NCBI RefSeq assembly: GCF_011742925.1 | Contig: NZ_WAEL01000002.1 | Coordinates: forward strand, 62,001-126,000 | DNA: 64,000 nt | Reading direction: 5' to 3' | Source: Fibrivirga algicola | GTDB lineage: Bacteria > Bacteroidota > Bacteroidia > Cytophagales > Spirosomataceae | Shown: piece by piece, positions 8,120 through 17,477 of the stretch | Numbering within the stretch: the first letter of the stretch is position 1 | Layout of the letters: every line of letters starts with the position of its first letter | Translations under genes and position numbers: made by a program | Notes under the pieces: model-generated | Databases searched by the model: none | What the model was told of the DNA's origin: nothing | The model's input: only the letters and a program-made list of their open reading frames with translations

Positions 8120-8845
8120 TTACAGTTTTGCCGCCAAAACCTGGGTCAAAACCGCCCGGCCAGCGTCGGCTTCCGATTTGCCAAGGCTGGTTTCAATCAC
8201 CGCCATCGCCTGCTCCAGTTGGGGTCCGGTCAGGCCCACATGCAAACAGAGCCCCAGATGGCTCTGCAACATGGGTTCGGCGCCCCCGATACTGGTCAGC
8301 ACCGAAATGGTTGTCAGTTCCCGGTCGGCATAACTGAGCACGTCCCGCTCGAAGATATCGGCAAACAAATGTTCTTTCAGAAAAACCTCAATCTCCGGGC
8401 TGAACGCAGCATAGCCCCGCTTTGGACCGGTTTCAGGTTGGCCAGACAGTTGCTCGAGTACTTTTTTGCCGCGCTCGTATTTGGGTACGTTACTAGTTAT
8501 GGGCGAAGCCACCCTGCCCATTTTATCGGAAATGCCTTTTTTCTTCCGCTCGTCCAGTACCGCCATCAATGTCTGCAAACCACGAATGCTCCGGGGGAAT
8601 CCACAATAGGCGTACAGATGCACTAGCACTTCCTTGATCTCATTGACAGTCAACCCCTCGTCCAGTCCCGCAGCCAGAGCCGGTTGTAGCTTTTGCAAGT
8701 CTCCCTTCGCCGTCAGGGCCGCGATACTGACAATGCGTTGTTGCTTCACTGACAAGGTAGCCGGTTGATTCGGTCGGTTTTGCGCGTTGAGACGACCGAT
8801 TCCCATCAAGGAGCCAACGACTAGCAGGAGCAACGAAATGCGCAT
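8120..8845 (-). CDS. Exported carboxymuconolactone decarboxylase family protein
   Basis: 241 residues with a signal peptide (MRISLLLLVVGSLMG...LNAQ). Two CMD repeats are seen: VSIAALTAKGDLQKLQPALA to LVHLYAYCGFPRSIRGLQTL (about 40-95) and LSYADRELTTISVLTSIGG to LGLCLHVGLTGPQLEQAMAVI (about 165-225). The CxxC pair of AhpD-like peroxidases is absent, which favours a decarboxylase- or lyase-like role. Its pairing with a cupin is a recurrent theme. It lies between the molybdenum hydroxylase (46 bp) and the cupin (34 bp) in one operon. Confidence 0.87.
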   Translation of the reverse strand: MRISLLLLVVGSLMGIGRLNAQNRPNQPATLSVKQQRIVSIAALTAKGDLQKLQPALAAGLDEGLTVNEIKEVLVHLYAYCGFPRSIRGLQTLMAVLDERKKKGISDKMGRVASPITSNVPKYERGKKVLEQLSGQPETGPKRGYAAFSPEIEVFLKEHLFADIFERDVLSYADRELTTISVLTSIGGAEPMLQSHLGLCLHVGLTGPQLEQAMAVIETSLGKSEADAGRAVLTQVLAAKL

Positions 8846-8891
8846 GTGGGTGCAGGTTATGATGATAAAGAAAGTACTGGTTTGGATTCTG

Positions 8892-11057
8892 TTAAACGGA
8901 GGCCAGACTGAAAGGCAGCGTTCGGATGCGCTTACCTGTTAAATCGAAAATGGCGTTGGTCAGCGCCGGAGCAAAGGCGGGCAAACCCGGCTCACCAACG
9001 CCACCGGCCGCCTCTTCATTTTCCATGATGAACACCTCGATGGGTGGAATATCGGTGATACGTGGCAACTGGTACGAGTAAAAATTCTTGTCGACCGGAA
9101 TACCGTCTTTAAACGTCACCTGATGCTGCGTTGCCGCGCCGATGGCCATCACAATCGAGCCTTCGACCTGGGCTTTGATCGTGTCCGGATTCACGTACCA
9201 GCCGCAATCCATGACAGCCCATACCTGATCGATTTTCACCCCGCCCGTTGCACTTTTCGATACTTTCACGATTTGCCCTACCGTGCTCGAAAAACATTCG
9301 GTAATAGCCACTCCGTAACCGGCACCTTTCTGGCGACTCTTCCAGCCCGACACGGCCTCCATTTTGTCGATGAGCCGGTGCAGGCGTTCTTCGGGCAGGT
9401 GATCGCGCCGGAACGTCATCGGATCCTTCCCGGCCTGATGAGCTAGTTCGTCGATAAAACTTTCGTAGGCAAACCCGTTGGTCGACGCATACACTGACCG
9501 CCACCACATAACCGGAATCGGGGTTTCGAACGGAATATCCTGGATACTCAGGTTCTTGATGCTCTCCGTATACGGTTTCAGGAATCCTTCCGACGTGCTG
9601 CGGTTGGGTTCATCTTTCTTGCCACCCCGCCAGTGATTGGTGTTCTGCCCGGCCATTTTGATCTTGAACGCGCTGATCTGCCCATTCTCCAGCGCCCCCT
9701 CGCACCGATACGAGATGCCCGGCCGGTAAGGGCCCTGCGTGGCGTCGTCTTCACGTGTCCAGATCACCTGAACGGGGGCTCCGATTGCTTTTGAGATGAT
9801 AGCAGCCTCGTGGGGATAGTCCATGAAGGCTTTCCGGCCAAAGCCGCCGCCCAGAAACGTCATGTTAACGATAACCTTGTCGCGGGGGATGTTCATCTCC
9901 TTGCTGATGTAGTCCTGTACCCAGTCGGGTGCCTGAATGGGGCCCCAGATTTCGAGCTTGTCGGCCTGGTAATGCGCTGTGCAGTTGAGCGGCTCCATGC
10001 AGCTATGGTACTGATACGGCGTTTCGTAGACGACATCCAGCTTTTGAGACGCCTTTGCCAGAACAGACACAGGGTCGCCCTGCTTTTTGAACGACAGACC
10101 TTCCTTGGTTTTCAATGCTTCTCGTTGACGCCGAAAAATCTCGTCCGTGTTCAGGTGTTCAAAACCGCTGTCGTCCCAGTTGATTTTAAGGGCTTTCTTA
10201 CCCTGAATGGCCGCCCAGCTTGAGGTGGCCACCACGGCTACGCCTTCGCGGTAGGTATCGAATACACCCATTCGGGTTTTCACCACGTGCTTCACCCCGG
10301 GAATTTTGCGAGCGGCGGTATCGTCGAAGCTTTTGACCTTACCGCGCAGCCGGGAGTTGCGCTCCACAGCGGCATACAGCATACCCGGAATCATTTTATC
10401 GAGTCCGAACGTGGCGGTGCCGTTGGTTTTCAACGGTGTATCCTGCCGACGCAACGGTTTGCCGATCAGCTTATACTCCGATCGTTTTTTGAGCACCACG
10501 TTTTTTGGCGTCTCCAGCTTCTGTGCATCGACCACCAGTTCGCCATAGTGCATACGTTTCTCGGCACCACTTGCTGGTTTATAGATAACGTACCCGGATT
10601 GAGCGTAGCAGTCGGCTTTGGGTACGTTCCATTTCGCAGCGGCCGCCTGAATGAGCATCTCGCGGGCCGTTGCGCCCAGATTGAGCAGGTTTTTATACGA
10701 AGTCCGCACGGTGGAACTGCCGCCCGTCACCTGATTGCCAAACTTCTTCTGGTCGCCCTGCGCAAAGACGATGTCAATTTTGTCCAGATCGACTTCCAGT
10801 TCTTCGGCAATCATCTGAGGAATGGACTGGTAAACACCCTGCCCCATTTCGGCCCGGTGCGAGAAGATGGTCACCTTGCCCGACGTGTCGATGTGAATCC
10901 AGGCGTTCATGGCCACCCCGAAGTTATCCGCCTCGGCGGTCTTGATAATTTCGGCGACTTCGGCGTTGGTCGGGAGGTAAAAGCCCAGCGAGAGCAGCGC
11001 CCCGGTCAGGCTCGATACTTTAAGGAAATTGCGTCGGGTGAATGCTTGCGAATCCAT
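8892..11057 (-). CDS. Molybdopterin-binding subunit, isoquinoline 1-oxidoreductase beta-like
   Basis: 721 residues, the usual size for the IorB/xanthine dehydrogenase-family large subunit. A Tat signal is present (FTRRNFLKVSSLTGALLSLG), so the enzyme is exported folded with cofactor. Landmarks: IFSHRAEMGQGVYQSIPQMI, TGGSSTVRTSYKNL, FLGGGFGRKAFMDYPHEAA and, near the C-terminus, GGVGEPGLPAFAPALTNAIF with the conserved glutamate of the molybdenum site. The family hydroxylates N-heteroaromatics or oxidises aldehydes using water. Its electron partners are encoded upstream: the di-haem cytochrome (11136) and the 2Fe-2S subunit (11833). Confidence 0.92.
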   Translation of the reverse strand: MDSQAFTRRNFLKVSSLTGALLSLGFYLPTNAEVAEIIKTAEADNFGVAMNAWIHIDTSGKVTIFSHRAEMGQGVYQSIPQMIAEELEVDLDKIDIVFAQGDQKKFGNQVTGGSSTVRTSYKNLLNLGATAREMLIQAAAAKWNVPKADCYAQSGYVIYKPASGAEKRMHYGELVVDAQKLETPKNVVLKKRSEYKLIGKPLRRQDTPLKTNGTATFGLDKMIPGMLYAAVERNSRLRGKVKSFDDTAARKIPGVKHVVKTRMGVFDTYREGVAVVATSSWAAIQGKKALKINWDDSGFEHLNTDEIFRRQREALKTKEGLSFKKQGDPVSVLAKASQKLDVVYETPYQYHSCMEPLNCTAHYQADKLEIWGPIQAPDWVQDYISKEMNIPRDKVIVNMTFLGGGFGRKAFMDYPHEAAIISKAIGAPVQVIWTREDDATQGPYRPGISYRCEGALENGQISAFKIKMAGQNTNHWRGGKKDEPNRSTSEGFLKPYTESIKNLSIQDIPFETPIPVMWWRSVYASTNGFAYESFIDELAHQAGKDPMTFRRDHLPEERLHRLIDKMEAVSGWKSRQKGAGYGVAITECFSSTVGQIVKVSKSATGGVKIDQVWAVMDCGWYVNPDTIKAQVEGSIVMAIGAATQHQVTFKDGIPVDKNFYSYQLPRITDIPPIEVFIMENEEAAGGVGEPGLPAFAPALTNAIFDLTGKRIRTLPFSLASV

Positions 11058-11135
11058 AAGTGAGTTGAGTATACGTGTACGGAATCAGTCGATTAGATAC
11101 GGGAAAGCCACCAATATAGTGTCGGCGGCTACTGC

Positions 11136-11789
11136 TTAGGGAGCCGGGGCAAAGGCCCCTGTTTCGATCCAGGTTGTCCAGGCTTTTTTAAAGGCAGCGT
11201 GACTCATCGGGGGCAACGTGCGGCCTTCGCCGGGGTTCCAGCCCGCCAGCACCAATCCGTCGTCGGCGTGTTCCAGTAGCTTCTTCGTATCCTTTCCTCC
11301 ATTCTGCTTAACATCAACCAGTTGCTTGGCTAGCTGATGCGCGTTACGGCCCTGAAAAACCATGCGTGCCGTGGCGGGAGGCAGGTGCCAGTCGGGATTA
11401 CCCGGTGGGGTGTGCAACCCAGGTACGTTGCTGGGCTGATGGCAGTTGGCGCATTTCATGGCGTATATGCCTTTGCCATCGGTACCGCGCTGGGGAGCCA
11501 TCGTGTGCAGGTGGCTATCGTCGCCCTGGAGCGGTACATCGCCCGACGGGTGGCAATTCATGCAACGCGGGCTCATCAGGACTTTATAGACGCTGGCAAA
11601 GGCTTTCACTGAGGCCACGCTGTCTTTTTTGATTGGCTCTGCCACAGACCGCAGCGGCTGAGGCGCTGGTTCTGCCGATTCGGTAAAGGCCGACGTAATG
11701 ACAGTCGTCGTAAATAGGCCCACCGATAGTATGGTTGCCGTTTTTCGAGTCAGGAACCGACGCATATACTTGGTTGCTTGCTTCTTCAT
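11136..11789 (-). CDS. Di-haem c-type cytochrome, partner of the molybdenum hydroxylase
   Basis: 217 residues; N-terminal signal or anchor around 11-34. Two haem-binding motifs, CMNCH (Cys76-His80) and CANCH (Cys113-His117), then a conserved block LPPATARMVFQGRNAHQLAK and a C-terminal LPPMSHAAFKKAWTTWIETG. This is the haem subunit found between small and large subunits of isoquinoline-oxidoreductase-like operons, passing electrons from the molybdenum enzyme to the respiratory chain in the periplasm. Gaps to its neighbours are 78 and 43 bp. Confidence 0.88.
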   Translation of the reverse strand: MKKQATKYMRRFLTRKTATILSVGLFTTTVITSAFTESAEPAPQPLRSVAEPIKKDSVASVKAFASVYKVLMSPRCMNCHPSGDVPLQGDDSHLHTMAPQRGTDGKGIYAMKCANCHQPSNVPGLHTPPGNPDWHLPPATARMVFQGRNAHQLAKQLVDVKQNGGKDTKKLLEHADDGLVLAGWNPGEGRTLPPMSHAAFKKAWTTWIETGAFAPAP

Positions 11790-11832
11790 AGGATAACGTT
11801 GAGAGTGTACCCGGTGGCGTTGACCAGCCGGT

Positions 11833-12315
11833 TTATTCGTTACTGCTGCTCACCTTGGGTTCCATACCAGCGGCCAGGTGAATGGCCTTGCGTACGCGCA
11901 GGTACGTTCCGCAGCGGCAAATGTTCCCAGCCATCGCCGCGTCAATGTCGGCATCGGTCGGGTTTGGGTTTTCGCGAAGCAGCACAGCCGCCGACATGAT
12001 TTGCCCGGAATGGCAATAGCCGCACTGGGGTACGTCGATCTCCTGCCAGGCCCGTTGAACCGGGTGATCATTGTGCTGAGACAGGCCTTCGATCGTGACG
12101 ATGTTCTGCCCGGCCACCCGGCTAACGCGGGTTACGCAGGACCGTACCGCCTCCCCGTTGAGGTGAACCGTACAGGCGCCGCACTGGGCCACCCCGCAGC
12201 CATACTTGGTACCTTTCAGGCCCACTACATCCCGAATGGCCCACAACAATGGCATTTGCGGGTCGAGGTCGAGCGAATACTCCTTACCATTGATAGTGCA
12301 CTTGATAATTGCCAT
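11833..12315 (-). CDS. (2Fe-2S)-binding subunit, isoquinoline 1-oxidoreductase alpha-like
   Basis: 160 residues, full length for this subunit. The plant-ferredoxin-type cluster is bound by Cys40, Cys45, Cys48 and Cys60 ([14 protein letters not shown]), the second cluster by Cys98, Cys101, Cys133 and Cys135 ([11 protein letters not shown] and [15 protein letters not shown]). It has no signal of its own; family knowledge says such subunits ride through the Tat pore with the large subunit. It relays electrons from the molybdopterin to the cytochrome. It follows the flavodoxin gene by 82 bp. Confidence 0.93.
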   Translation of the reverse strand: MAIIKCTINGKEYSLDLDPQMPLLWAIRDVVGLKGTKYGCGVAQCGACTVHLNGEAVRSCVTRVSRVAGQNIVTIEGLSQHNDHPVQRAWQEIDVPQCGYCHSGQIMSAAVLLRENPNPTDADIDAAMAGNICRCGTYLRVRKAIHLAAGMEPKVSSSNE

Positions 12316-12397
12316 AACTGTTGATGTTAACGTATGAGTATTAAACTACCGGGTCACTGATTCACGTCAAACGTGCCGGGTAATGACTGGCGATAGA

Positions 12398-13057
12398 TTA
12401 GATCACCTTGATCTTTTTTAACCAGTTCAGCACATCCGTTTCAACTTCGTTTGCCTTACTACCCTGAATAACCAGCAATTGGCCATCCCGTTCTGAGCCG
12501 CCACGGACGGTAAAACCTTCCAGTACGCTGCTGTTAGGGCAAAGCTCTTTCACGGTTTGGAACGTGCTACCAATGCCGTAACCGCCATTGGTATTGAATG
12601 GAACGACGGTTTTGCCCCTTAGCTCATATTGACGTAAAAAGCTTTTCATGGGTGGCGGAAGCTGCATCCCCCAGGTCGGGAAGCCCACAAACACCACGTC
12701 ATATTGCTGAATGTTGTCAATTTTCGTTTTTAATGGGGGCAGGAAACCAGTCTCATTTTCCTTGACCACCTGCTCCACCGTTGCCCGGTAATTCTCCGGA
12801 TAAGGAGTTACCAATTCGAGCGGCACCAGCGTTCCCCCTACCCGCTTGTGAATCATGTCGGCTACTGCTTTCGTGTTGTTCGTCCGCGACAGGTACACGA
12901 TTAACACCTTGCCGGGCACCGCGTTGCTTGGTAACCCGTTGCTCGGGTCAACGGTAACATTCTCTGTAACCTGACCATTCTCCGTTCGAGAAGAACAAGC
13001 ACCGATCAACAGCAGGAACGTTACCAGTCCGTGTACTATCAAAAAGGTCATTTTCAT
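12398..13057 (-). CDS. Flavodoxin-like lipoprotein
   Basis: 219 residues. The leader (MKMTFLIVHGLVTFLLLIGAC) ends in a lipobox with Cys21, so the protein should be exported and lipid-anchored. After a short linker the flavodoxin fold begins: KVLIVYLSRTNNTKAVADMI is the FMN phosphate loop, VVFVGFPTWGMQLPPPMKSF the isoalloxazine loop and TNGGYGIGSTFQTV the third contact. An exported FMN protein is less usual than a cytoplasmic flavodoxin and fits an envelope electron-transfer chain with the molybdenum hydroxylase. First gene after the AraC-type promoter at 13376-13441, with a leader of about 310 nt. Confidence 0.87.
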   Translation of the reverse strand: MKMTFLIVHGLVTFLLLIGACSSRTENGQVTENVTVDPSNGLPSNAVPGKVLIVYLSRTNNTKAVADMIHKRVGGTLVPLELVTPYPENYRATVEQVVKENETGFLPPLKTKIDNIQQYDVVFVGFPTWGMQLPPPMKSFLRQYELRGKTVVPFNTNGGYGIGSTFQTVKELCPNSSVLEGFTVRGGSERDGQLLVIQGSKANEVETDVLNWLKKIKVI

Positions 13058-13472
13058 AACGTGCTGAAGCTAATTTGATATTGACTTGCTTTGCTCTGGT
13101 GAGTACCATGACTCCACAGCTATCGTCCGGAGTGAATCGGGTATCGGCGGCTATAGCGTTGATTAGCCAACTCACACCCGGTGGGCTTCACGAAAGAGGG
13201 CCAACACCGAGTTTCAGGCCGAGCGAAGAAAGGGTAGCGATCTTCAGTCCACGTCAGATAACTGACTGTTCGTGCTGAGCGAGCGTAATCATAGCCGACC
13301 ACCTAAACAAAACATTCCTGTGGCAGCGTATCCGTTCAAACAATACTGATGATGAGAACGAACCGTCTTTGCTCTACAAAGGTCTGACCGATTGCCTGTC
13401 TGTTTGGTATACAGATTACGGCATGCACTACCAATATTACAGGTTAGAGCAGGCTCGTGCACCTATGGGGCA
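13058..13472. other. Long leader and promoter region of the molybdenum-hydroxylase operon
   Basis: No convincing gene. Frames on both strands (for example 13120-13302 minus) give no recognisable protein. The right part holds regulon promoter A (13376-13441); the remaining ~310 bp between its -7 box and the flavodoxin start would be transcribed as an untranslated leader. Confidence 0.5.
13376..13441 (-). promoter_or_regulatory. Regulon promoter A (AraC-type operator plus -7 box)
   Basis: On the plus strand: ACAAAGGT (13376-13383), 21 bp, then TGGTATA at 13405, 17 bp, TACCA at 13429 and ATATTAC. The minus-strand reading gives the operator first and then GACCTTTG as a -7 box (close to TAnnTTTG). 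Spacings are identical in copies B (17391) and C (19143). The core TATACAGATTACGG is shared with C and, with two changes, with B. It drives the flavodoxin to cupin operon. Confidence 0.75.
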
Positions 13473-14114
13473 TTAGTAGAATGACGGCTTGTCCCAGTTG
13501 GTATTGGGTTCACTAACGCCTAAGCTTGTCCGGTTGTATTGGCCCGTGTGATCGGCGATTATGTCGACAATAAGTTGAGCGACGGCCTCCCTGGTCACCT
13601 GCGCCCCAACAAAGGGTTCGCCTTTTTGGGTGAGCATATAAGTACGGTTGCCTGTCCGGTTGTAAAGCCATGTCAGGCGTAGAATGGTGTAGTCGAGGTC
13701 CGTTTTTTCAAGCTTGGCGGCATGCGTGGCCTGTTTTTTTATCCCACTAACACCCACCATGCTTTTGTTCCAGGCCCCAAAGGCACCGGGCACTTCATCG
13801 TAAATACCAAGGATGGAAGCGACGATTATCCGCTTCACATGCAGTTCCTGCATGGTGTCTATGATGGCATCGATACCGTCCGAATCATGCATGGAATTGA
13901 GATACACGACATCCACATCCTGCATGGCCAGCTTCAGGAGTTTCCGGTCCTTGAAATCACCATCGACGATCTGTACGCGGGACGCAGCATGTACCCTGAG
14001 CCTTTTTGTGGCATTCCGACCATAGAGGACAAGCGCATTGTCCGTTCGGGCCAACAGATCGTCGGTCAGCAGTTTACTTATCTGCCCGGCAGCCCCTAAA
14101 ATCAGTATTTTCAT
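13473..14114 (-). CDS. NAD(P)H-binding short-chain-like oxidoreductase
   Basis: 213 residues; the dinucleotide motif GAAGQISKLLTDDLL starts at residue 7 and is followed by LYGRNATKRL, a basic patch expected for NADPH. Later YTILRLTWLYNRTGNRTYML and the substrate-side helix VAQLIVDIIADH are typical of the SDR_a5/NmrA group. Reductase or epimerase chemistry on a small carbonyl or flavin substrate is inferred; the true substrate is not visible. No export signal, so cytoplasmic. Last gene of the operon from promoter B; promoter A begins downstream of its stop. Confidence 0.85.
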   Translation of the reverse strand: MKILILGAAGQISKLLTDDLLARTDNALVLYGRNATKRLRVHAASRVQIVDGDFKDRKLLKLAMQDVDVVYLNSMHDSDGIDAIIDTMQELHVKRIIVASILGIYDEVPGAFGAWNKSMVGVSGIKKQATHAAKLEKTDLDYTILRLTWLYNRTGNRTYMLTQKGEPFVGAQVTREAVAQLIVDIIADHTGQYNRTSLGVSEPNTNWDKPSFY

Positions 14115-14202
14115 GCGGCTATGGTTTTGGTCTGCGCCAGAGTCTTTCCAGTAACGTACCTGGCGTTTTCTCTCTTTTAGGCTGGATCAGCTCACTCCCG
14201 CT

Positions 14203-15372
14203 TCATTTCTTCACGGGAGCTTCTACATTAGAAAACGCAAGCACCATTTGCGGCAGACGCTCGCCCTTGACCTCGATTTTGACTACTTCGGCATTGAATT
14301 GGGTTAGCTCATCGGCCGTAAACCGGACATCAGCGGCCCCGACGTTTTCGAGCATGTGCTCCATCTGCGTGGTACCCGGAATAGGCACAATCCACGGTTT
14401 TTGCGCCAGCAGCCAGGCCAGCGATACCTGCGCGGGCGTTGCTTTCTTTTTGGCAGCCCAGCTTTTTACTACGTCCAGCAGGGCCAGGTTGTGGGTTATA
14501 TTCTCAGGCGAGAACCGGGACTCCATGCCGCGAATGTCGCCGGGTGCGTACCGGGTGTTAGCGTCGATGGCTCCGGTTAGAAAACCGACGCCCAGCGGAC
14601 TCCAGGGCACGAAACCGATACCGAGTTCCTGACAGAGCGGAAGAATGACCTGTTCCGGTCCGCGCCAGAGAAGCGAGTATTCATTCTGAATGGCCGTAAC
14701 CGGATGAACGGCATGGGCACGCCGTACGGTTTGCGGCCCCGGTTCAGACAGGCCGTAGTGCAGTGCCTTCCCTGCTTTGATCAGGTCTTTGATGGCCCCC
14801 GCCACGTCTTCAATCGGAACGGCCGGATCGACCCGGTGTTGGTAGAGCAAATCAATCCGGTCGGTGCGAAGACGTGTCAACATACCATCCACGACCTCTT
14901 TAATGTGCTCGGGACGACTGTTCAAGCCGGGAAGACGCTGACCGGTTTTCTGGTCGATGTTCCAGCCGAATTTGGTTTCGATTACCACTTTATTCCGAAT
15001 AGGCACCAGCGCTTCCCCCAGTATGCGTTCCACCTCGAAAGGCCCGTACGCCTCGGCAGCATCGAATAAGGTAACACCCTGGTCGAACGCCGTCCGAATG
15101 ATGGTATGCATTTGGGTGCGGGAAGGAATCGTCGTCTGGTAGGTACGACTCATATTCTGTACTCCAAGCCCGATGCTGGAAACCTCCAACGTACCCAGTT
15201 TACGACGACCGGGCTTGGCGGTTGCTTGCGCATTCGATTGATCACCTGTTGACATCACCGGTTTTGCGTTTGACACGCGAGGGAGCAGGGCCACACCTGA
15301 CATTGCCAGTCCGGTTTTCAGGAGATTGCGTCGGCTAACGCCGGTAGTTGACTTGTCAGTTGAGTGATCCAT
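14203..15372 (-). CDS. Tat-exported aldo/keto reductase
   Basis: About 389 residues from the ATG at 15372 (the frame is open to 15444). The N-terminus has a Tat motif VSRRNLLKTGLAMSGVALLP and a cleavage-like SNA. The (beta/alpha)8 aldo-keto reductase body follows: KLGTLEVSSIGLGVQNMSRT, DQGVTLFDAAEAYGPFEVER with the catalytic Asp and Tyr, KFGWNIDQKTG, DLLYQHRVDP with the His position, and LLAQKPWIVPIPGTTQ near the cofactor site. NAD(P)H-dependent carbonyl reduction is the family reaction; Tat export implies it leaves folded with cofactor. Operon B, between the NTF2-like and SDR genes. Confidence 0.88.
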   Translation of the reverse strand: MDHSTDKSTTGVSRRNLLKTGLAMSGVALLPRVSNAKPVMSTGDQSNAQATAKPGRRKLGTLEVSSIGLGVQNMSRTYQTTIPSRTQMHTIIRTAFDQGVTLFDAAEAYGPFEVERILGEALVPIRNKVVIETKFGWNIDQKTGQRLPGLNSRPEHIKEVVDGMLTRLRTDRIDLLYQHRVDPAVPIEDVAGAIKDLIKAGKALHYGLSEPGPQTVRRAHAVHPVTAIQNEYSLLWRGPEQVILPLCQELGIGFVPWSPLGVGFLTGAIDANTRYAPGDIRGMESRFSPENITHNLALLDVVKSWAAKKKATPAQVSLAWLLAQKPWIVPIPGTTQMEHMLENVGAADVRFTADELTQFNAEVVKIEVKGERLPQMVLAFSNVEAPVKK

Positions 15373-15504
15373 CGTCTTAGTAGTTGAGCTTACTGTTGCA
15401 CTTCGGAGGGGAAATACAGATAACTCGCTGATGTTTATTGACATGCGTATCCCGTACGCCGTACCAACGGCGATTCCAGAATGACGCTTACAACGATTTT
15501 GCGG

Positions 15505-16008
15505 CTAGTTTTTAACCGGCCGCATCAGCTTGGAGAATGAGAGTTGCCCCATGGTCCATTTGCCGTTTTCCTTCACATACACTTCCGTCACCATGAACGG
15601 ATTGACCACTTCATTGCCACCCACTACGGCAACGAGGTCGAGATCGCTCAACAGGATGGCCGTGTTGCCAATCATATTGATCGTTGTTGAATGGACAGTG
15701 GCTTTCTTGTACCAGATGTTTCCGCTCTTGATGATGTCCAGCTCCTGCTTCTTGCCCCAGGTTCCACCCATGTGAACGAACATCGATTTATCGTCGAACA
15801 AGGCAGTCAGTTTATCGACATTCTTGTCGGACATCCATTGCCATTTGTCTTTCGATAGCGCAATGACTTCCTGTTCCGCGCTGGAGCCAGCACCTGCTTT
15901 GCTGGCCTGGGCGAAGGCTCCCTGTCCGCTTACCAGCAGAAAGCAAAGGCCAATAATGGACGCGGTCAAAAAGGCATTTACGCGTTTGAGATCACTGGGT
16001 ACGTTCAT
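15505..16008 (-). CDS. Exported NTF2/SnoaL-like protein (DUF4440 type)
   Basis: 167 residues with a signal peptide or anchor at about 14-34 (LTASIIGLCFLLVSGQGAFAQ). The mature part is a single cone-like alpha+beta domain: SAEQEVIALSKDKWQWMSDK, LTALFDDKSMFVHMGG, KKATVHSTTINMIGNTAILL, VVGGNEVVNPFMVTEVYVKE, NGKWTMGQLSFS. This is the SnoaL/DUF4440 arrangement, whose members are small-molecule binders or isomerases. The function in this operon is unknown; binding a hydrophobic oxidation substrate is a guess from the neighbours. Gaps: 33 bp to the cupin, 132 bp to the aldo-keto reductase. Confidence 0.82.
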   Translation of the reverse strand: MNVPSDLKRVNAFLTASIIGLCFLLVSGQGAFAQASKAGAGSSAEQEVIALSKDKWQWMSDKNVDKLTALFDDKSMFVHMGGTWGKKQELDIIKSGNIWYKKATVHSTTINMIGNTAILLSDLDLVAVVGGNEVVNPFMVTEVYVKENGKWTMGQLSFSKLMRPVKN

Positions 16009-16041
16009 GGTCGATTGGGGTTTATGCGATGTGTTACCTGC

Positions 16042-16497
16042 TTATTTCGTGGGGCCGTATTCTTCATCGGTTACCCGTTTGAACCAGATCGTTTTCCCTT
16101 TCTGGGTTGGCGACGTGGCTAGGTAGCCGAAGCCACTTGTGGGCGTTGCACCATGCCAGTGCTCAACGCCGGGCGGACATTTGATCACCTCGCCCTTCCG
16201 GACGGTTTGTTTTGGCTTGCCCCGTTCCTGGTAATACCCAACCCCATCGGTGACCATCAGCACCTGACCGCCCGGATGCGAATGCCAGTCGAGTCGGGCA
16301 CCGGGGGCAAAAATGGCCTGTGCAATGCTGAACGCGAAGGTGCTGTCAGGGCCACTCACTTCGCTTAGCCAAACATCGCCAACGTGGGTTTTGGTGGTAG
16401 CTAGTGGCCCTTTGGGAAAGATAGGTGCATTTTGTGCCAGGGCCTGCGACGACAGAGCAGCGACGGCTAAACCCAGAATCAGTTTATTGATACGCAT
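16042..16497 (-). CDS. Exported cupin-domain protein (paralogue of 7591)
   Basis: 151 residues from the ATG at 16497, where a signal peptide begins (MRINKLILGLAVAALSSQALAQ); the longer frame to 16548 would overlap the upstream aldo-keto reductase stop. One cupin barrel with GARLDWHSHPGGQVLMVTDG and CPPGVEHWHGATPTSG. Compared with the cupin at 7591, the first ligand cluster reads HSH instead of HRH, otherwise the two are closely similar. Duplicate cupins at both ends of the island suggest that the two operons share a chemistry. Operon B, 23 bp behind the aldo-keto reductase. Confidence 0.85.
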   Translation of the reverse strand: MRINKLILGLAVAALSSQALAQNAPIFPKGPLATTKTHVGDVWLSEVSGPDSTFAFSIAQAIFAPGARLDWHSHPGGQVLMVTDGVGYYQERGKPKQTVRKGEVIKCPPGVEHWHGATPTSGFGYLATSPTQKGKTIWFKRVTDEEYGPTK

Positions 16498-16520
16498 TGT
16501 TTTCAATGTTAATGTTTGTC

Positions 16521-17477
<957 letters not shown>

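Noticed and set aside
10287-11063. 258-residue plus-strand open frame
   Set aside because: It is antisense to the molybdenum hydroxylase gene, whose protein sequence and Tat signal are unmistakable; the frame is a shadow of biased codon use.
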